Assembly (NCBI GenBank): GCA_022702545.1
Contig: JAHRBC010000005.1
Location: 3,410,001 to 3,474,000, forward strand
DNA: 64,000 nt
Direction of reading: 5' to 3'
DNA from: Phycomyces nitens
Taxonomy: Eukaryota; Mucoromycota; Mucoromycetes; Mucorales; Phycomycetaceae
Shown: positions 1 through 12,094 of the stretch, in pieces
Position numbering within the stretch: the first letter of the stretch is position 1
Layout: each line of letters begins with the position of its first letter
Notes under the pieces: model-generated
Database searches by the model: none
The model's input: only the letters and a program-made list of their open reading frames with translations
What the model was told of the DNA's origin: nothing
Program-made: the position numbers and the translations under genes

Positions 1-74
1 AAAAAAGGCCTATATTTCCTACACCTTAAAGTACTCTTGGTGCACTAGTAATCCAGCCCATTTTTCCAGTGATC
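1..74 (-). mobile_element. Inverted terminus of a CACTA-A element that lies left of the window
   Basis: Read on the minus strand from 74 downward this begins CACTGGAAAAATGGGCTGG, the same terminal repeat as the left end of A1 at 6298. It is therefore the outer edge of an A element extending out of the window. It abuts a sequence at 75 that is homologous to the 3' flank of the B copy at about 15640-15730, so the A element inserted into an older B/F-type element. The other end is not visible, so the target duplication cannot be tested. Confidence 0.8.
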
Positions 75-202
75 CCCTCCATTGTTTTATACCCCGTACT
101 TATTAGGTTTATGATTTATATTTGTGTTTATTGGAAAGAATAGAATGGCTCTCTACACAAGCTCTAATACTATTACTGTTTATCCTTGCCGCTTCTACCG
201 GC

Positions 203-1570
203 CTACTTGATACTACTTGGATCGGGTGCTTCACTACTGAACAATACCTGAAAATAGGGACCGACGGCGATTTGGGTGGTTGCGGCAGTATTCTAATACA
301 ATAAAAGTTATATTAGTGACATATATTCAAGAGTGCGGGTGTTGTTCAAGATGCAAGGTATATTATACTTACATTGTAAGGGATGGATAAGAACGGACAA
401 AGTGGGGCTGAGTTGTGCGACATGGCATGGCATGACATGGCATCTTGTATGATTAGATTGACTAGAGATGGGGTAAAGTAAATTACTATGGGTGAATTGA
501 GTGATAGAATAATCGATTTACATACCAGAAACAGAGTTGACAATTAAGTAGAGGGATGTTACGTGATGACCAACAATAGATTCTTATTAAGAGTATAGAA
601 CAATATTAGTAAATAGCCAGAATAATATTATGGAAAGAGATAAAGACCAAGAAAAGGCATTACCATTATGATAACCAGTCGTAGATGATAAAGGGGCCAG
701 ATGGGGTGGACAGTGATGGCGGTGGTCTATAGTAGAATAAGAAACGTTAAAGGATAAAATAGTTTGACACGAAAATATTTTTTACCAAGCCACCAATGAC
801 GATACCATATAATAGACCATTTGAGTAGAGGAGGTCTATAAGTTAAAAAGAGAGAATCAGAATAGTGTTATGGAAAGCATAAATACTAAGAGACAGTATT
901 ACCATTATGATAACAGTTGTAGATGATGGAGGAGCCAGATGGGGTGATTGATGGCGGCGGTCTATAGTAGAATAAGAAACGTTAAAGGAGAAAATTATTT
1001 GACACGATTTTTTATCATGCCACTGATGACCATACCATATAATAGACGTGTGAGCGGAATATATCTATAAAATAAAAAGAGAGAATAAGAATAATATTAT
1101 AGAAAAGTATAGACCAAGAAACGGCATTACCATTATGATAACCAGTTGTAGATGATGGAAGAGATGGACAGGGTGTGATGGGGGTGACCCAAGTAGAATA
1201 AACAACGTTGGACAAAAAAAAGGTTTGACACCAAAAGGTTCTTTTTTACCATGACACTGATGATGATACCCATATAATAGACCATGTGAGTGGCGGAGGG
1301 CTATAAGAGAAAAAGAGAGGATCAGAATAATATTATAAAAAATATAAAGACTAACAAAAGATATTACCATTATGATTCCAATCGTACATGAAGGAAGAGG
1401 TAGATGGGGTGAATGGTGGTGTGATCTACAATAAAATAAGCAACGTTAGAATAGAAAATTGTTTGACACAAAAAGATTTTTTTAGCCCAATATTGATGAT
1501 AGAACCATATAATAAGCTGTGTGAGTTGAGGAGGTCTATAAAATAAAAAAGAGAGTCAGGATAATTTGCG
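203..1570 (-). pseudogene. CACTA gene 3 (small multi-exon protein), F copy with expanded exons
   Basis: This is a diverged copy of the gene that is fully open at 38301-39240. Exon 7 is 292 down to 203 (90 nt, 29 codons and TAG). Exon 6 is 461 down to 373 (89 nt), flanked by CTAG and GTAAGT. Relative to B, exon 6 has a 15-nt in-frame insertion encoding MSCHA, and most other differences are at third codon positions. Exons 6 and 7 join in phase 0, as in A2 and B. Upstream, exons 3 and 4 are repeated in tandem (about 614-1570). Some repeat units have lost the GT donor or changed phase, so the full gene is probably not functional. The function of the protein is unknown. Confidence 0.5.
614..1570 (-). 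repeat. Tandem array of about 236-bp units, each holding an exon pair of gene 3
   Basis: The phrase 'gagaatcagaataat' or a close variant recurs at about 614, 852, 1080, 1317 and 1553, giving periods of 238, 228, 237 and 236 bases. On the minus strand each unit reads as exon 3-like (about 50 nt after a TATAG acceptor), a short intron, exon 4-like (58-63 nt) and a GTAATR donor. Elements A and B have only one such pair. The units have diverged from each other, so the amplification is not recent. Confidence 0.75.
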
Positions 1571-3169
1571 AGATGCTAAAGGCACATTCAACTGACCACA
1601 GATTGTTTGGATGAGCAATGCAAGCAGGATGTATTGGAATGAGCACATGTTTATAAAGAAGCCGCCAATTTTTTAGTGTAAAGATGTGTAAAAAAGAAAG
1701 AAAAAATAGGCCCGGATATAGGAAACGAGGGAAAGGAAAAAGAGCAAAAAAGAAAAGAACGACTTAGACTTTGCTGCTATATTGTAATAAATAATATTGT
1801 ATTAACTATAATGTGTATTCAAAACATATATTAGAGTCAACTTACTTTATTATTCTCTATTATTTATTTATGAGCCTGATTATTGATTGTAAAGCCTTTT
1901 CCAAGACTTGGTGCACAGCATTCTATAATATTTATATTGATTCTGTGACAGACCATTATATTATTTTATGGCCATATGATAGTGTTCTTGTCAATTAAAT
2001 AGTGTTTGATAATATAAGACCATGCTTTTAGTTGATGCCGCGATTCATAGTCAAAGCATGGTTTGAGAAAAATATTAACATAAACAAAGGTTATTCTCTA
2101 TGGGTTCTCTTGTGCCATATTTTTTGATCTTATTGATAAAGCATATTATGTAAATGAAGTTTACTCTTTTCTTTGAGACCACCACTTGTATCAATTACTA
2201 ACTTACTAAGCTAATCAAGGTATTTGTCCAACTGATCCCTTTTTATACCAAATATCTATTTATAATAAATGAAAAATATATACAAACCAAACACTTTAAC
2301 AAACTATTGACTTTTGAATATTCCTTTGGGTTGATCAATCTTCATTTGACTGCAAAGGTTTTTGGTGAAAATATTAATAAAATAGCTTGCTGTCTGATAC
2401 TTGCCAAGCATGGATAATAACCATATCCTTTAGATTGTGAACAAAGGAATGGCCCTTGTATCTTAATATAACTTTTGCGTTGCCAGATAAAATAAAAACA
2501 CAAGTTAAATCATAGTATAGTATTTTATTGTTGTTACAATTGATTATTACCTTTTCCATAAGATACACTTTGAGAATCTGCGCAACTTACTTTCCCAACA
2601 AGTTTATAGCAAGGCTATATCTCGGTCTCTTTTAAACTATTCAAAATTACCTGATACACCTTTTTTCATATAATAAATCGCCGAGGCCCATTACAAAGCT
2701 GCTCCACTCAATTCATAGAGAGAATTATAAGTAAACTGGATAAGCTCATTAGATACTCTGAAATCCGCAACTATATCAATATAATAATTAAGATCTATCC
2801 TAATATTAACCTTTTGCAACCACATATATATACTAAAGCTTGTTTTTGTGATATTTTCAATGGGAGAAGTGGTGACCAACTGTGTAAGCTTTTCAGTCAA
2901 TAGAGACATTTGGGGATTCTTTTTAATAGCCATAAAAGTAATTTTTAAACAAATGTTACACAGAACTATTAAAAATTCGGCCTGTTTTTATTAATAATAT
3001 TAAAAATGTTTTTACTAACTTGCTTTTAAAATAAACCAATCAACCACATTATAAGCATGCTTTTATATTGCCGAATATAATACAAATTTGAAATTTATAA
3101 AGCGCATTCATATTATTCTATCTTGTTCTATTCACTCTTACACTTATATATCTTTTCATATTTACTCAA

Positions 3170-4137
3170 ATGTCTGGAAAATCAGTTGACAACAACCCCA
3201 ACAACTTGCAATTTGTTGAAGGAAGTTTAGAGCCATCTGCAAAACGTGGAAAGCTCAATGATGTAAGAAAGCTAGCTTGCATTGAAGCTATGCTTGAATA
3301 CCGTCCTTTTGAGCAATTACAAGGCAATATCATCAAGGCATGGGATATGGTTCAAGACGAAGTCAACAAGAGTGATCCCAGCACCCACCCAGTTGGTATA
3401 TCTACAATCAGAAACTTTGTTCGGGACTCCAGAAAACAAATCAAAGAGAAGCATAGAAAAGAAAGAGGGGATACTGGTACCAATGATTCAGAAACTACTC
3501 TGGAAAACCGAGTTCTTTCCTTGGATCAATTGGTATGCTTTTTAATATACAGTCTTATATATGCTTATTTGAAATTTTATTTGCTTATGAATATTAGATG
3601 ACAGCTGTAGAGTTGAAGAAGAGTAAGGATGATGAAGATGCAGCACAGAGCATTGCTAGGAAGAGAGATGCGGAAGTAATGATGAGTGTCAGAGCATTGC
3701 AAGGGACAATCAAGAAGAAGAAGGAGACTCTTATTAGAGTCCCCACACAATCACCACAACAGGCATCGATGGATAGTGAGCAATCCAATGCAAGTGGCAG
3801 GACTTCCACTTCTCAAGAGATTCCTACTAAAAGAGTTCCAATGTATCAAAGGCTTAGTCCCAGGGAATCTCTTGAGAAAGACATTGCATTGGCAATGGAA
3901 GCAGATGAGAGGGAGAGAGCTCGTCAGCACAAGCTGGCCGACGAAATGATGAAGGTGATGCTTGAGATGAAGCAAGAGCTTTGTGAGGTCAAGCAAGAGC
4001 TTTGCGAGACCAAGCAAGAGCTTCGTGTGGTCAATGAACGATTGGGAAAGCTAGAAAATAGTAGCAGAAGTCCCTATCCCTCTGCCTACCAGCAACCTTC
4101 TGGGACATCTTATCCCTTTTTCTACCATCCACAGTAG
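3170..4137 (+). CDS. Harbinger-associated Myb/SANT-like DNA-binding protein, two exons
   Basis: Exon 1 is 3170-3532 and exon 2 is 3598-4137, joined in phase 0 through a 65-base intron (GTATGC...TTAG), giving 300 aa. In PIF/Harbinger elements a Myb/SANT-type partner helps transposase enter the nucleus and bind the ends, and the position here fits that role. Residues about 25-110 are helical and basic, as expected of such a domain, though the match is by context rather than a sharp motif. Residues about 211-274 form a coiled coil with a repeated KQELCE/KQELR heptad, suggesting oligomerisation. The tail is rich in Pro, Ser and Tyr. The frame is intact. H2 has one visible amino-acid difference (Gly here, Asp there, in the LQ-NIIK motif). 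Confidence 0.75.
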
Positions 4138-4172
4138 TAAACGTTTTTAAAAAAAACATTTATAAATCAATT

Positions 4173-5303
4173 TTATTGTGTGGTGATTCTGTCTAGGTAT
4201 ATATGCAATTGGGGAGGTGCAATACCAAAGAACATGCTTGTCTGATTTCCATTGTTAATGCAAGTATGAATGTTCTTCATTAATGTAGAAATGAGGTAGA
4301 ACTTTCCTACCCGGCTCTGCCCAACACGCTGTCCATTTCTAAACTTGACATAAGCAAAGAAAGCACCAACATGTCCAAACTCCCACTCAACACACTCTCG
4401 AACTTTTGACATGGCATTATTGATGAGGCGCTCCTCAGAAGTCATGTCAGGTCTTCTTCTGAATGGCTTGACCACCAATACATTTGCTCTGTATGCCGGA
4501 TCACCATAGATGGCATAATGGTGATCACCATTATCAGCATGACAGAGTTGCTGTTCCAGTTGAGCCATGATTCCACTGGTCTCAAGCATTCTCTGATTGT
4601 GCATTGATCCAGCAAACGGCCCAGACATGCTCACCGTGATTCCATCTGGAGTCACAATGGACTGGAACTTCAAACCATGTTCCCTCTTATGACCATTATA
4701 GTTGATCTCCTGGTCTTCCCCTGGTCTGCATATGGAATTTAGGGTTCCATCAATGAACCCAATAATGCCAGTGTATGGCAACCCTTTTTCAGCAATGGCA
4801 TTGCTGAAGCGCCTCAAGTTGAATGGATGCAAGTGATCCTTGGTAAAGTGTAGTCCCCTGGCATACTTGTCATGCAGAAGATCAACCATCGTGTTGAAAA
4901 CCGTACATAAAGTACTGCGATTAACCTTGAAGAAGTGCTCAAGGTCAGCATACTGCCCAGGATATGACAATCGTCGAAGAGTGATTGCCAATGCTGACAG
5001 TATATCCCAAGAGAATTGGTGGGTCGTATCTTGGCGTAATATGACAGTTGATGGCAGTCCCATGGCATTGACAATGTACTCCATCTGAGAGTAGGTGAAT
5101 CAAAAGAATTCAATACATGAAGCATCACCCAAAGCTTGGATCTCTGCACGTTGGTGAATACTTTGCTTGTTAAGTAGTGCATAATCTTCTACAGCATCTT
5201 GGAACTCGCTATGAGGGATGTCAGTCTCGGCAGAGTAATTATCAAGACGTTCTGCATTAAGTTGGTAGATGATATTGCGTAAGTTGCTTGTATATCCGAA
5301 CAT
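4173..5303 (-). pseudogene. PIF/Harbinger DDE transposase with one in-frame TGA
   Basis: The segment 5303-5103 and the 303-codon segment 5084-4173 lie in the same frame, separated only by a TGA (5102-5100) and five open codons. Across the stop the frame reads SCIEFF-stop-FTYSQ. Related transposases often have Arg in such an F-R-F motif, so CGA to TGA is the likely change. In the 303-codon segment the DDE residues are Asp112 (FIDGT), Asp195 (YGDPAYR) and Glu233 (CVEWEFG). The same stop occurs in H2. Either the enzyme is dead and both copies were moved in trans, or the stop is read through. A splice removing only the stop is not obvious. Confidence 0.8.
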
Positions 5304-5526
5304 TTTTATATATAAAAGAAGTGTGAAAAGTGAAAGAGAAAGTAATAGAAAGCAAAAGAAACAAAGTAAATTATACTCTCAGATAATATTGTTTAAATCG
5401 CAGTTATTTTATTCTCAAATATCATTGGCTAAATATTTTACTAAAAAGGATTACTAATATTTGTCAAGATCATATTTTATCCTACCAAAATAAGAATTTT
5501 AAAAATTATGAATCCCCAAATGTCTC

Positions 5527-6297
5527 TAATTTGTCTATTTAAATAGTAATGTTATACACGGCATAATAATAGTATAAATGAAGTTCTGTTTAGTTATTAC
5601 CTGTGGCATACTGATTTGAATGCTATGGAGGTTGATGTTTCCACTGTCATTGTTAATGTCCATCATTGGACGGATTCAACTTTGCATTCTTCATTTATAT
5701 ACCCAAACGGCGATATTAGCACCAACAATCACCACCCAACACCCCCCTTGTCCTTATAGAAAATAAATATAGTATTAGTAAAAACACAAAATAAGAATCA
5801 CTTGCTATTTGTACATGCTTACCTAGCAATCACAATATAACTAATGAAAACCAGCTCATTAGTATTGTTCATCTCTACTTTGAGTATAGAGATTAAGACT
5901 TTAGTCAATATTTTGTTACTTTAGAAAAAACTCATGAAGGAGCTTGACATTACAAACGATGACTTGTATGTAGCAGAAATAAAGTAGCAGCCCGCACTTT
6001 GTACAATGGGCTATATACTACAACTGACATTTGCAGTTGTTAATGTAGATGACGTCCAACATCAGCAACTCAATCAATACCTACCAGACGGAAATAATTC
6101 TATTTTATTGCACTGTACTACATATTCAAGAATAATTGACGCGTCACCATGAGTAGCCTCTTTATTTTATAATTCTTTCTTTATAATGCTCTCTCTATAC
6201 TTCTTTATATTATTATACGGACACCAAATAAAATAAAATGGCTAATAATGTCAAAAACAAAAAATTGGTTTCAAAAAAACAGTAGTTATGCTACCAT
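5527..6297 (+). other. X1 middle block: decayed X coding exons and 3' region
   Basis: Bases 5630-5760 align with the X4 exon around 44780-44900, sharing the 'ttcaaC.gtacattcttcat' and 'caatcatcacc' stretches. Bases 5780-5930 align with the X intron and second exon. Bases 6225-6290 match the X3/X4 segment 'aaataaaataaaatggctaataatgtcaaaaac'. No open frame survives. The block ends at the CAT target duplication of A1. Confidence 0.6.
6295..6297. repeat. Left target-site duplication of A1 (CAT)
   Basis: CAT directly precedes the A1 left end and is repeated directly after its right end at 12578-12580. Confidence 0.9.
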
Positions 6298-6539
6298 CAC
6301 TGGAAAAATGGGCTGGATTACTAGTGCACCAAGAGTACTTGAAGGTGTAGGAAATATAGGCCTTTTTTTCAACTCAGAAGATTTTTTTTATTCAAATAAA
6401 AAAAGACTTTTTAACAGATCCTATTGGTTCGGGCAAACAAGTAAAATACAATAGTTTTTTTTTGTCTATAAATTGACAGCAAATAAAACATATGAAGCAC
6501 TTGTTTCCTTTTTTATCTTACAATCGAATCACACAAAAT

Positions 6540-9500
6540 ATGTCTTCTGCTTCCCAAAACAACACTGCCTGTTACTGTAACAAATGCAATGGTAACCAAG
6601 AAGGGTTCTCTATGGTATCCAGACACAATTATCAGCGTCATGCCAAAAGAGCAAGAATTGAAGAGGCTGGACGAACTGAGAGTAGTATGTATTAATTTTA
6701 TATTTACTGCGCAATAATAACCATTATTCTTTAATTGAACCTCAGGCACACAAAGTGTCATTATGGATGTTGATGTTGAGGGTAAAAAATATTTATTTGA
6801 AAACCAGTTTAAGGGCAATAAACTAATCTATTCCATATTTGTAGCAATCCCGATGTTTGAATCTGAATCCATGGAAACAATGGGCGGTCAGGCCAACCTA
6901 CCTTTTTTGGATTCCGTCCCGATGTCTGACGATGATTTGGTTGACAATGAGGTCAATTGCGATGACACCGAGATTGTCAATGACAGCAACAATGGCGACA
7001 ATGTGGAGAGTGATGTCGAGGAGATTGATGTTGAGGAGTTCAACGGCGAAGGTCAGTATTGAATAACTATCATAAAGAAGCATGCCAAAATTGAGTGTTA
7101 ATAATTTTCCTTTTTTAAAACAGAACCCTTTGGTGCTCCTGGTATGCCCGAAAATCCAGTGCACAGGGCCATTGCCATTTTCGTTGTTCTTTTTGCATCC
7201 CGTTATGCAGTCAACAAGGGCGCCGTTGTATTGATCCAGTTTGTCAATGAGCTCTTGACAGTCTACGGACAAGACTTTCAGCTCCCAACAAGTCTTGCTG
7301 GTCTTCAGAAGATGACGGGTTTTAGTGATATCACCAAAGATATCAAACGATTCGTGTCATGTCCAGATTGTCATCAAATATACGAAGAATCTATTTCCGT
7401 TCCCCCTCTCTGCAGCTCTGTGAAAATAGGCGCAAATATAACTTGTAACTGTGAGCTGACAAAGAAGTCGACGTCTGGTGCCATGGTGCCAAAGAAAATC
7501 TTTGTGTATCAGTCCATCAAAGATGCACTCAAGGTTCTCTTTCTTCGTCCTGGTTTCGAGCAGAAGATCGGCGTCTGGAACGACGAGCTGAAGGTGACAG
7601 ACACCATGTGCGACATTTACGATGGCAAGATGTGGAAGGAGTTGAAAGACAGTGATGGTCTTTCATTTGTTGCCCGCCCTCGTTCTCTTCTGTTGACTCT
7701 AAACATCGACTGGTTTCAGCCGTTCGATGGTGTAACACACTCCTCTGGTGCTATATATTTGGCAATCAACAACTTGCCCAGAGATGAAAGATTCAAACCA
7801 GAGAACGTCGTCTTGGTTGGGTTAATGCCTGGACCAAAGGAACCCAAATCTTATGAGATCAACAACTATCTCAAGCCGTTGGTGGATGACCTTGAGCAGT
7901 TGTACGTTGGAATGACGATTCCAACCTTTGAATGTGGATCTGGAACAACTGTCCATGCTGCGCTCCTTATGGTGGCATGTGATATTCCAGCAGCCAGAAA
8001 AACAAGCGGATTTACGTCCCACAATAGCACTAACGCCTGCTACAAATGCAGCCGTCAATTCAGTCGTCTTGCTGGGACAAGCAGTGTGGATTTCCGTGGT
8101 TTCGACTATTCGCAGTGGTCTATTCGTAATGGTGTGGAAAACAGGGTGCATGCTGAGGTGTGGAAGAGTGCAAGTACGCCCTCAGAAAGGCATCAGCTGG
8201 AGGTCGAAAATGGTGTTCGATGGTCGCAGTTGCATCGCCTTGGATACTTTGATCTAGTATGTGGAACGATCATTGATCCCATGCACAACTTATTCTTGGG
8301 TACGGCGAAGAGGATGGTGGACAAGTGGATTGCTGGTGGCGATATTAATAATGGACAACTTAATGACATGGAGCAAATCGCCAAGACAATGATCCTGCCA
8401 GCTTCATACACTTCATTAACAGCGAAAATTGGAAAGGGATTTTCATTTATGAAAGCTGACGAATGGAAGTCCTGGGTGCTGGTGTACTCTCCCGTCTTGT
8501 TGAAAGATGTTCTCAATGATGACAAGTTCAGAAACTGGATGGACTTTGTCGATGCCTGCCGTCTCCTTGTAAAGCCATCCCTATCATTTGAAGAACTTGA
8601 TGATGCCCATGACTACCTTGAAAAATTCTGTCAAAAGTGCGAGCGTCTTTACCCTCCTAGTGTCCTCACCTGCAATATGCATCTGCACCTCCATCTTCGC
8701 GAGACCATTCGTGATTTTGGACCAGTGTATGGCTATTGGCTCTTTGGGTTCGAGCGATACAACGGTTTGCTAAAGAACGTGAGCACTAACAGAAAGGATA
8801 GTTTTGAGGCAACTTACATGAGGAATTTCGTAGAAGAAGCATACAAGGCCGATTATGTGCAAGCAGTCCTTGGATACTCCAGTAAGATCCCATTCTCTTC
8901 TGTCTTTGCCAAGCTCGTATCTACACCCACACTTCCAGCCACAACTTCGCCAATCAATCATCCTCAGTTCAACTTGCAAGATTTTGTAAATGCTTCTCTG
9001 ACCACAATGGATTCTGCAAAGGGTAACGAGCCTCTTCCTCCTTTGGCTTTTCCTCTGCAAGTTGGAATGAAAACATTAATTGGTGATATCGATTATCCAC
9101 ATTTGCTGGATTATTATAAGCATGCTTATGACCTTCCCAGTCTTACCAGCTATCAGCACGCCTTCTCCCCGTTTTCCTTTGTTGATAACGAGATCACAAA
9201 GTTGAAGTCCATCAACTTACTTGGCCAAGTATATCGCGGTTCAAACAGACAAGGAAATGGAGGGTCGTTTATACAAGCACTGTTTGTTGGCAGCAATGAG
9301 GACGTTGTAAATGCATATACAGGCCAGATTCAGTATCTCTTTACACACAAGTTCGTGCCACCACCAGTTGATGATCTCCACCCGACTCGCATGGTTCATG
9401 ACAATCAACATGTTTTCGCATTTGTTAAATGGTTTGTCACAACCTGTGATAGAACGCGAGAGAATGAAGGTGTTGAGGTGTATCTCCCAAGGCATTCTCC

Positions 9501-9636
9501 AGATGACTTGAACAGTATTCTTCCAGTGCATAGGATTTTGTTAGAAGTTGCCATTGGACAGCAAATCACTCGAACTAATAGGAAAACAATGCTCGTCATC
9601 CCTCTTCCCAAAAAATCTGCGCCTAATATAAAATAA
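6540..9636 (+). CDS. CACTA Tnp2-type DDE transposase, four exons, intact (966 aa)
   Basis: Exons 6540-6684, 6746-6781, 6845-7051 and 7124-9636 all join in phase 1 through GT-AG introns of 61-72 bases. Exon 1 encodes a zinc-knuckle-like motif, C-Y-C-N-K-C followed by QRH. Exon 3 is strongly acidic. Exon 4 carries the Tnp2 domain (PF02992 type): TLNIDWFQPFDG with catalytic Asp about 325, GLMPGPKEP, CDIPAARKTSGF with a Cys-x2-Cys (CYKCS), IIDPMHNLFLGTAKRM with Asp about 514, HLHLHLRETI, and GFERYNGLLK with Glu about 673. A C-terminal beta-rich domain ends in LVIPLPKK. It should cut at both CACTA ends in the nucleus. All catalytic positions are present, unlike every other copy here that can be fully read. 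Confidence 0.93.
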
Positions 9637-9755
9637 AAAATATCTTCTTCTTTTAAAGATAACCAAAATTAAGGCACCAAAAAATATACTTTATATATAT
9701 TGATGGTATTACGTTCTTGGGGAAGTGGGTGAGAAAATATAAACAACAACTTTAT

Positions 9756-10927
9756 TTATACATCGTTTCTAAAAGCCCACTGTGGGAGGCGGGAAACCAC
9801 GTCATTTGGGGCCGCTGAGTTTGACACACTCTTAAAAACCCGAGGCAAGAATTGATGGGAATGCAAACCCATTCCATCAAGGACATGAGAGTCAACAATA
9901 GTGATGAGTCTATTAAACTGAAATACAAGTATTAATATTTTATATAACAATTCAGACACGTAACCCAGTTATTGCCTTATTATTATTTACCTCATCACTT
10001 CTCCATCCTGGGCGAACAGTACGGATGACACGTTTGGTACCACTTTCAGATGTCTCTATGTCAGATTCACCCTCGGACATTGCCTCCTTTATTATCATGT
10101 TGGCACAATCTTTGCCCATCATCTCATTGATTGTGTCCTCATTGTCAAGGTAAGCATTCAAGCGCCGAGAAAGGCTCTAAAATTCTCAGTTAATACTGCT
10201 TCTTTGATATTAAATATTTATTAGTTATTTAAAGTATATCTTACCTCGCCTGCACGGTTTGCCCTTCTTGAACGAGTGTTCACAGCAGCTTTCTCCGAAG
10301 AAGACTTCTTGTCTCTGGAACTTTGGCTCCTGAAGTTGGTGTGAAGATTCTTGTACAGATCGCTTCTCCTCATTCCCTTGCTCTCAAACTTGGGCTCCAA
10401 GTAGTTGAGGATCCTAACAACTAACTCCTTGTTTGGACTTTGGTTGAAAGGAACGTTTGTATTCCACTTTGGCTTATTATTGTTTGCCAACATCTCTGCA
10501 GCTATTCTCGACGAAAACTTTGGCTTCCACATAAATTTGCGAATTGCCGTCTGACACAGTATATGAGATAATGAATTGATAACATACTATATAATTTGCT
10601 ACTTACATAGACATCGTTGTTTGTCTGCTTGGTTGGCACAACTGGTAGAAGAGCAACAGGTGCAACAGGAATGGCAGGAGAGTTGACAAGAGCAGTGTTA
10701 TGGGCACTACCCAATGCACCGATTGCTCTAATGGCTGAAGCATTACCAGCCACAACAACGTTGAGTTGAGCCTTTACAGACCCCACTTGCACTTCGACGT
10801 TTGTCATTTTGCCTTCCATCTCGGAAAGCTTTGCCATAATCTGTTCCATGTCAGGAGCAGGAGCAGGAGCAGGAGCAGGACCAGCAGGAGTGGGACGAGG
10901 AGCAATTGTTCTTCTTTGGTTAACCAT
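9756..10927 (-). CDS. CACTA gene 2: accessory DNA-binding-type protein, four exons (324 aa)
   Basis: Exons 10927-10607, 10550-10245, 10176-9991 and 9917-9756 join in phase 0. The start lies in an ATGGTNAAYCARAG context shared with A2 and A4. Exon 1 is low-complexity (Pro-Ala repeats), then a region predicted to form a coiled coil. Exon 2 (102 codons) is the conserved core: a basic domain starting FMWKPKF, with PNKELVVRILNYLEPKF and GMRRSDLYKNLHTNF. Exon 3 ends in AMSEGESD followed by VRPGWRSDE, and exon 4 ends in LPQWAF. The same four-exon plan occurs in every CACTA family here. By analogy with TnpA of plant En/Spm it may bind subterminal repeats, but I recognise no named domain. It is convergent with the transposase, 119 bases apart. 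Confidence 0.8.
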
Positions 10928-11152
10928 TTTCTAGAATATGGTAAAGTATATTTCGATTATAATTATTAGTTTTTGTTCAATTGAAATAAAAATAAATACC
11001 ATATACATACAAAAACTGTTTGGGTGAGTGAGTGAGTAAGTGTGTGTGTGTGTGTGTGTAAAGGTAAGAGAGGTTGAATATCAAAAAGGTCATTATATAT
11101 AGGCATTTTGAATGACTATAAAGATGTTCCTCTATTGTCTTGAAGCACTGAG
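10928..11152. promoter_or_regulatory. Shared divergent promoter region of gene 2 and gene 3 with TG microsatellite
   Basis: These 225 bases separate the start of gene 2 (minus) from the first ATG of gene 3 (plus). They contain a GAGT/TG run at about 11025-11060 and a TATATATAGG box at about 11094-11103, some 55 bases before the gene 3 ATG. The same layout recurs in A2 (38064-38300) and A4 (57670-57903), with TG runs of different lengths. Confidence 0.5.
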
Positions 11153-12094
11153 ATGCAAATCGGCCTTGATATTGTTTTTGGGCTCAATCCATCATGCTTT
11201 CCGCAGCATGCTTCAAAGGTGAAAATTTTTTCAGACTCTCTCCTTTTTTTTTGGTTCCCTTTATTTTTCCTTTTCCTTGCTTTTTTGATATTGGCGCCTT
11301 TCTCTGGTAAGACATTTTTTATACCTCTTTATACACACAAATTAATCTCTTTTTCATAGATGTGCGCTCCCATTGCAACTCATCCTTTCCACAATGGCCA
11401 TCTAGACAAATACTCACTGGCCGCATTCACTGGTATCATCATCTTGATAAAAATTATTTTCACTTTCTCTCTTAGATTGGCCAAACAACTTATGTAAGGA
11501 TGTCATCGGCACCAGGTAAAAATTTTTCTTTCAATCATACTTGTTCCCTCTCTGACTCTATTCCATTGTAGACTGCCCTTTCTATTCACGCCATCGGCCT
11601 CCTCCATCATTCGTGATTGTAATCATAAAGGTAATATTCTTTATAAATCTCTTTTGCTTATCCAAAATATTATTCAGACTATTTATTAATAATTATTATT
11701 ATGTGCTTTATAGACTCACTTGGTCTTCCTTTGCACACCATACCCCCTACTTTGATAACCCATTCGGCTCCTGGTATGTAAATTAAATATATCATCACTC
11801 TGTTCACCCATATTAATTTTTATTCCCTTTTTTATAGTAAAACCCGCCACACAGCCCATCCAGCCTTAAAATTCAAGTCCCCTTTGCGCACTCTTGCCCA
11901 TCTCTTGCAATGTAAGTATCTTTTGACACACAAAAATTTTCTCTTTGTACCCCACATCATTAACACTTCTTTATCTTTTACAGAACACTCCTGCAGCCCA
12001 AAAAATTGCTGGATATTCATATTTTTGCAGGTATTTTTTATGTAGAAAAATATTCCATCCAAATAGCAGCAGGCAACCGGGTAGAAATGGCTAG
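11153..12094 (+). pseudogene. CACTA gene 3, A1 copy, seven exons with a TAA in exon 6
   Basis: Exons are 11153-11218, 11360-11432, 11476-11515, 11572-11630, 11714-11773, 11838-11911 and 11984-12094, totalling 483 nt. Every junction has GT...AG and the phases run 0, 1, 2, 1, 1, 0, so the frame is kept throughout. The start reads MQIGLDIVFGLNP. The only stop inside is TAA in exon 6, where A2 has TAC (Tyr). The same TAA is present in A3 and A4, so it may be the normal end of a shorter form or an inherited defect. Because B and F keep exon 6-7 coding, I favour a defect. No known domain is recognised; cysteines and prolines are frequent. Introns are only 43-141 bases. Confidence 0.6.

Larger units (their letters stand above)
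75..1570 (-). mobile_element. CACTA-F fragment: gene 3 end of a B-type element, inverted
   Basis: The minus strand of this block aligns with the plus strand of element B around 14720-15730, including the polyadenylation-like AATAAA region, gene 3 exons 6 and 7 and the E3/E4-type exons. It lacks gene 1 and gene 2. The orientation matches the F zinc-knuckle exon at 13117-13264, so both may be parts of one element from which X1 removed or displaced the middle. That link is inference. Confidence 0.6.
2903..5526. mobile_element. H1: PIF/Harbinger transposon
   Basis: The element is bounded by inverted repeats GAGACATTTGGGGATTC and its complement. It carries the usual Harbinger pair: a Myb/SANT-like protein gene (plus strand) and a DDE transposase (minus strand), convergent with 35 bases between their stops. 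It is 2624 bases long and almost identical to H2 in inverted orientation. Flanks are CAATA on the left and TAATT on the right, so no clean target duplication is seen, unlike H2. Confidence 0.9.

Noticed and set aside
614..1570. A CRISPR-like array
   Set aside because: Units of about 236 bp diverge along their whole length; there are no short identical repeats with unique spacers.
8193..8525. Open frames of 60-150 codons opposite the transposase exons
   Set aside because: They recur antisense to every transposase copy and follow its codon pattern; no independent start, splice or conservation signal.
12031..12045. A 15-base GT...AG stretch inside gene 3 exon 7, as a possible extra intron
   Set aside because: Too short to be spliced; it is a multiple of three, so the frame is open with it retained.
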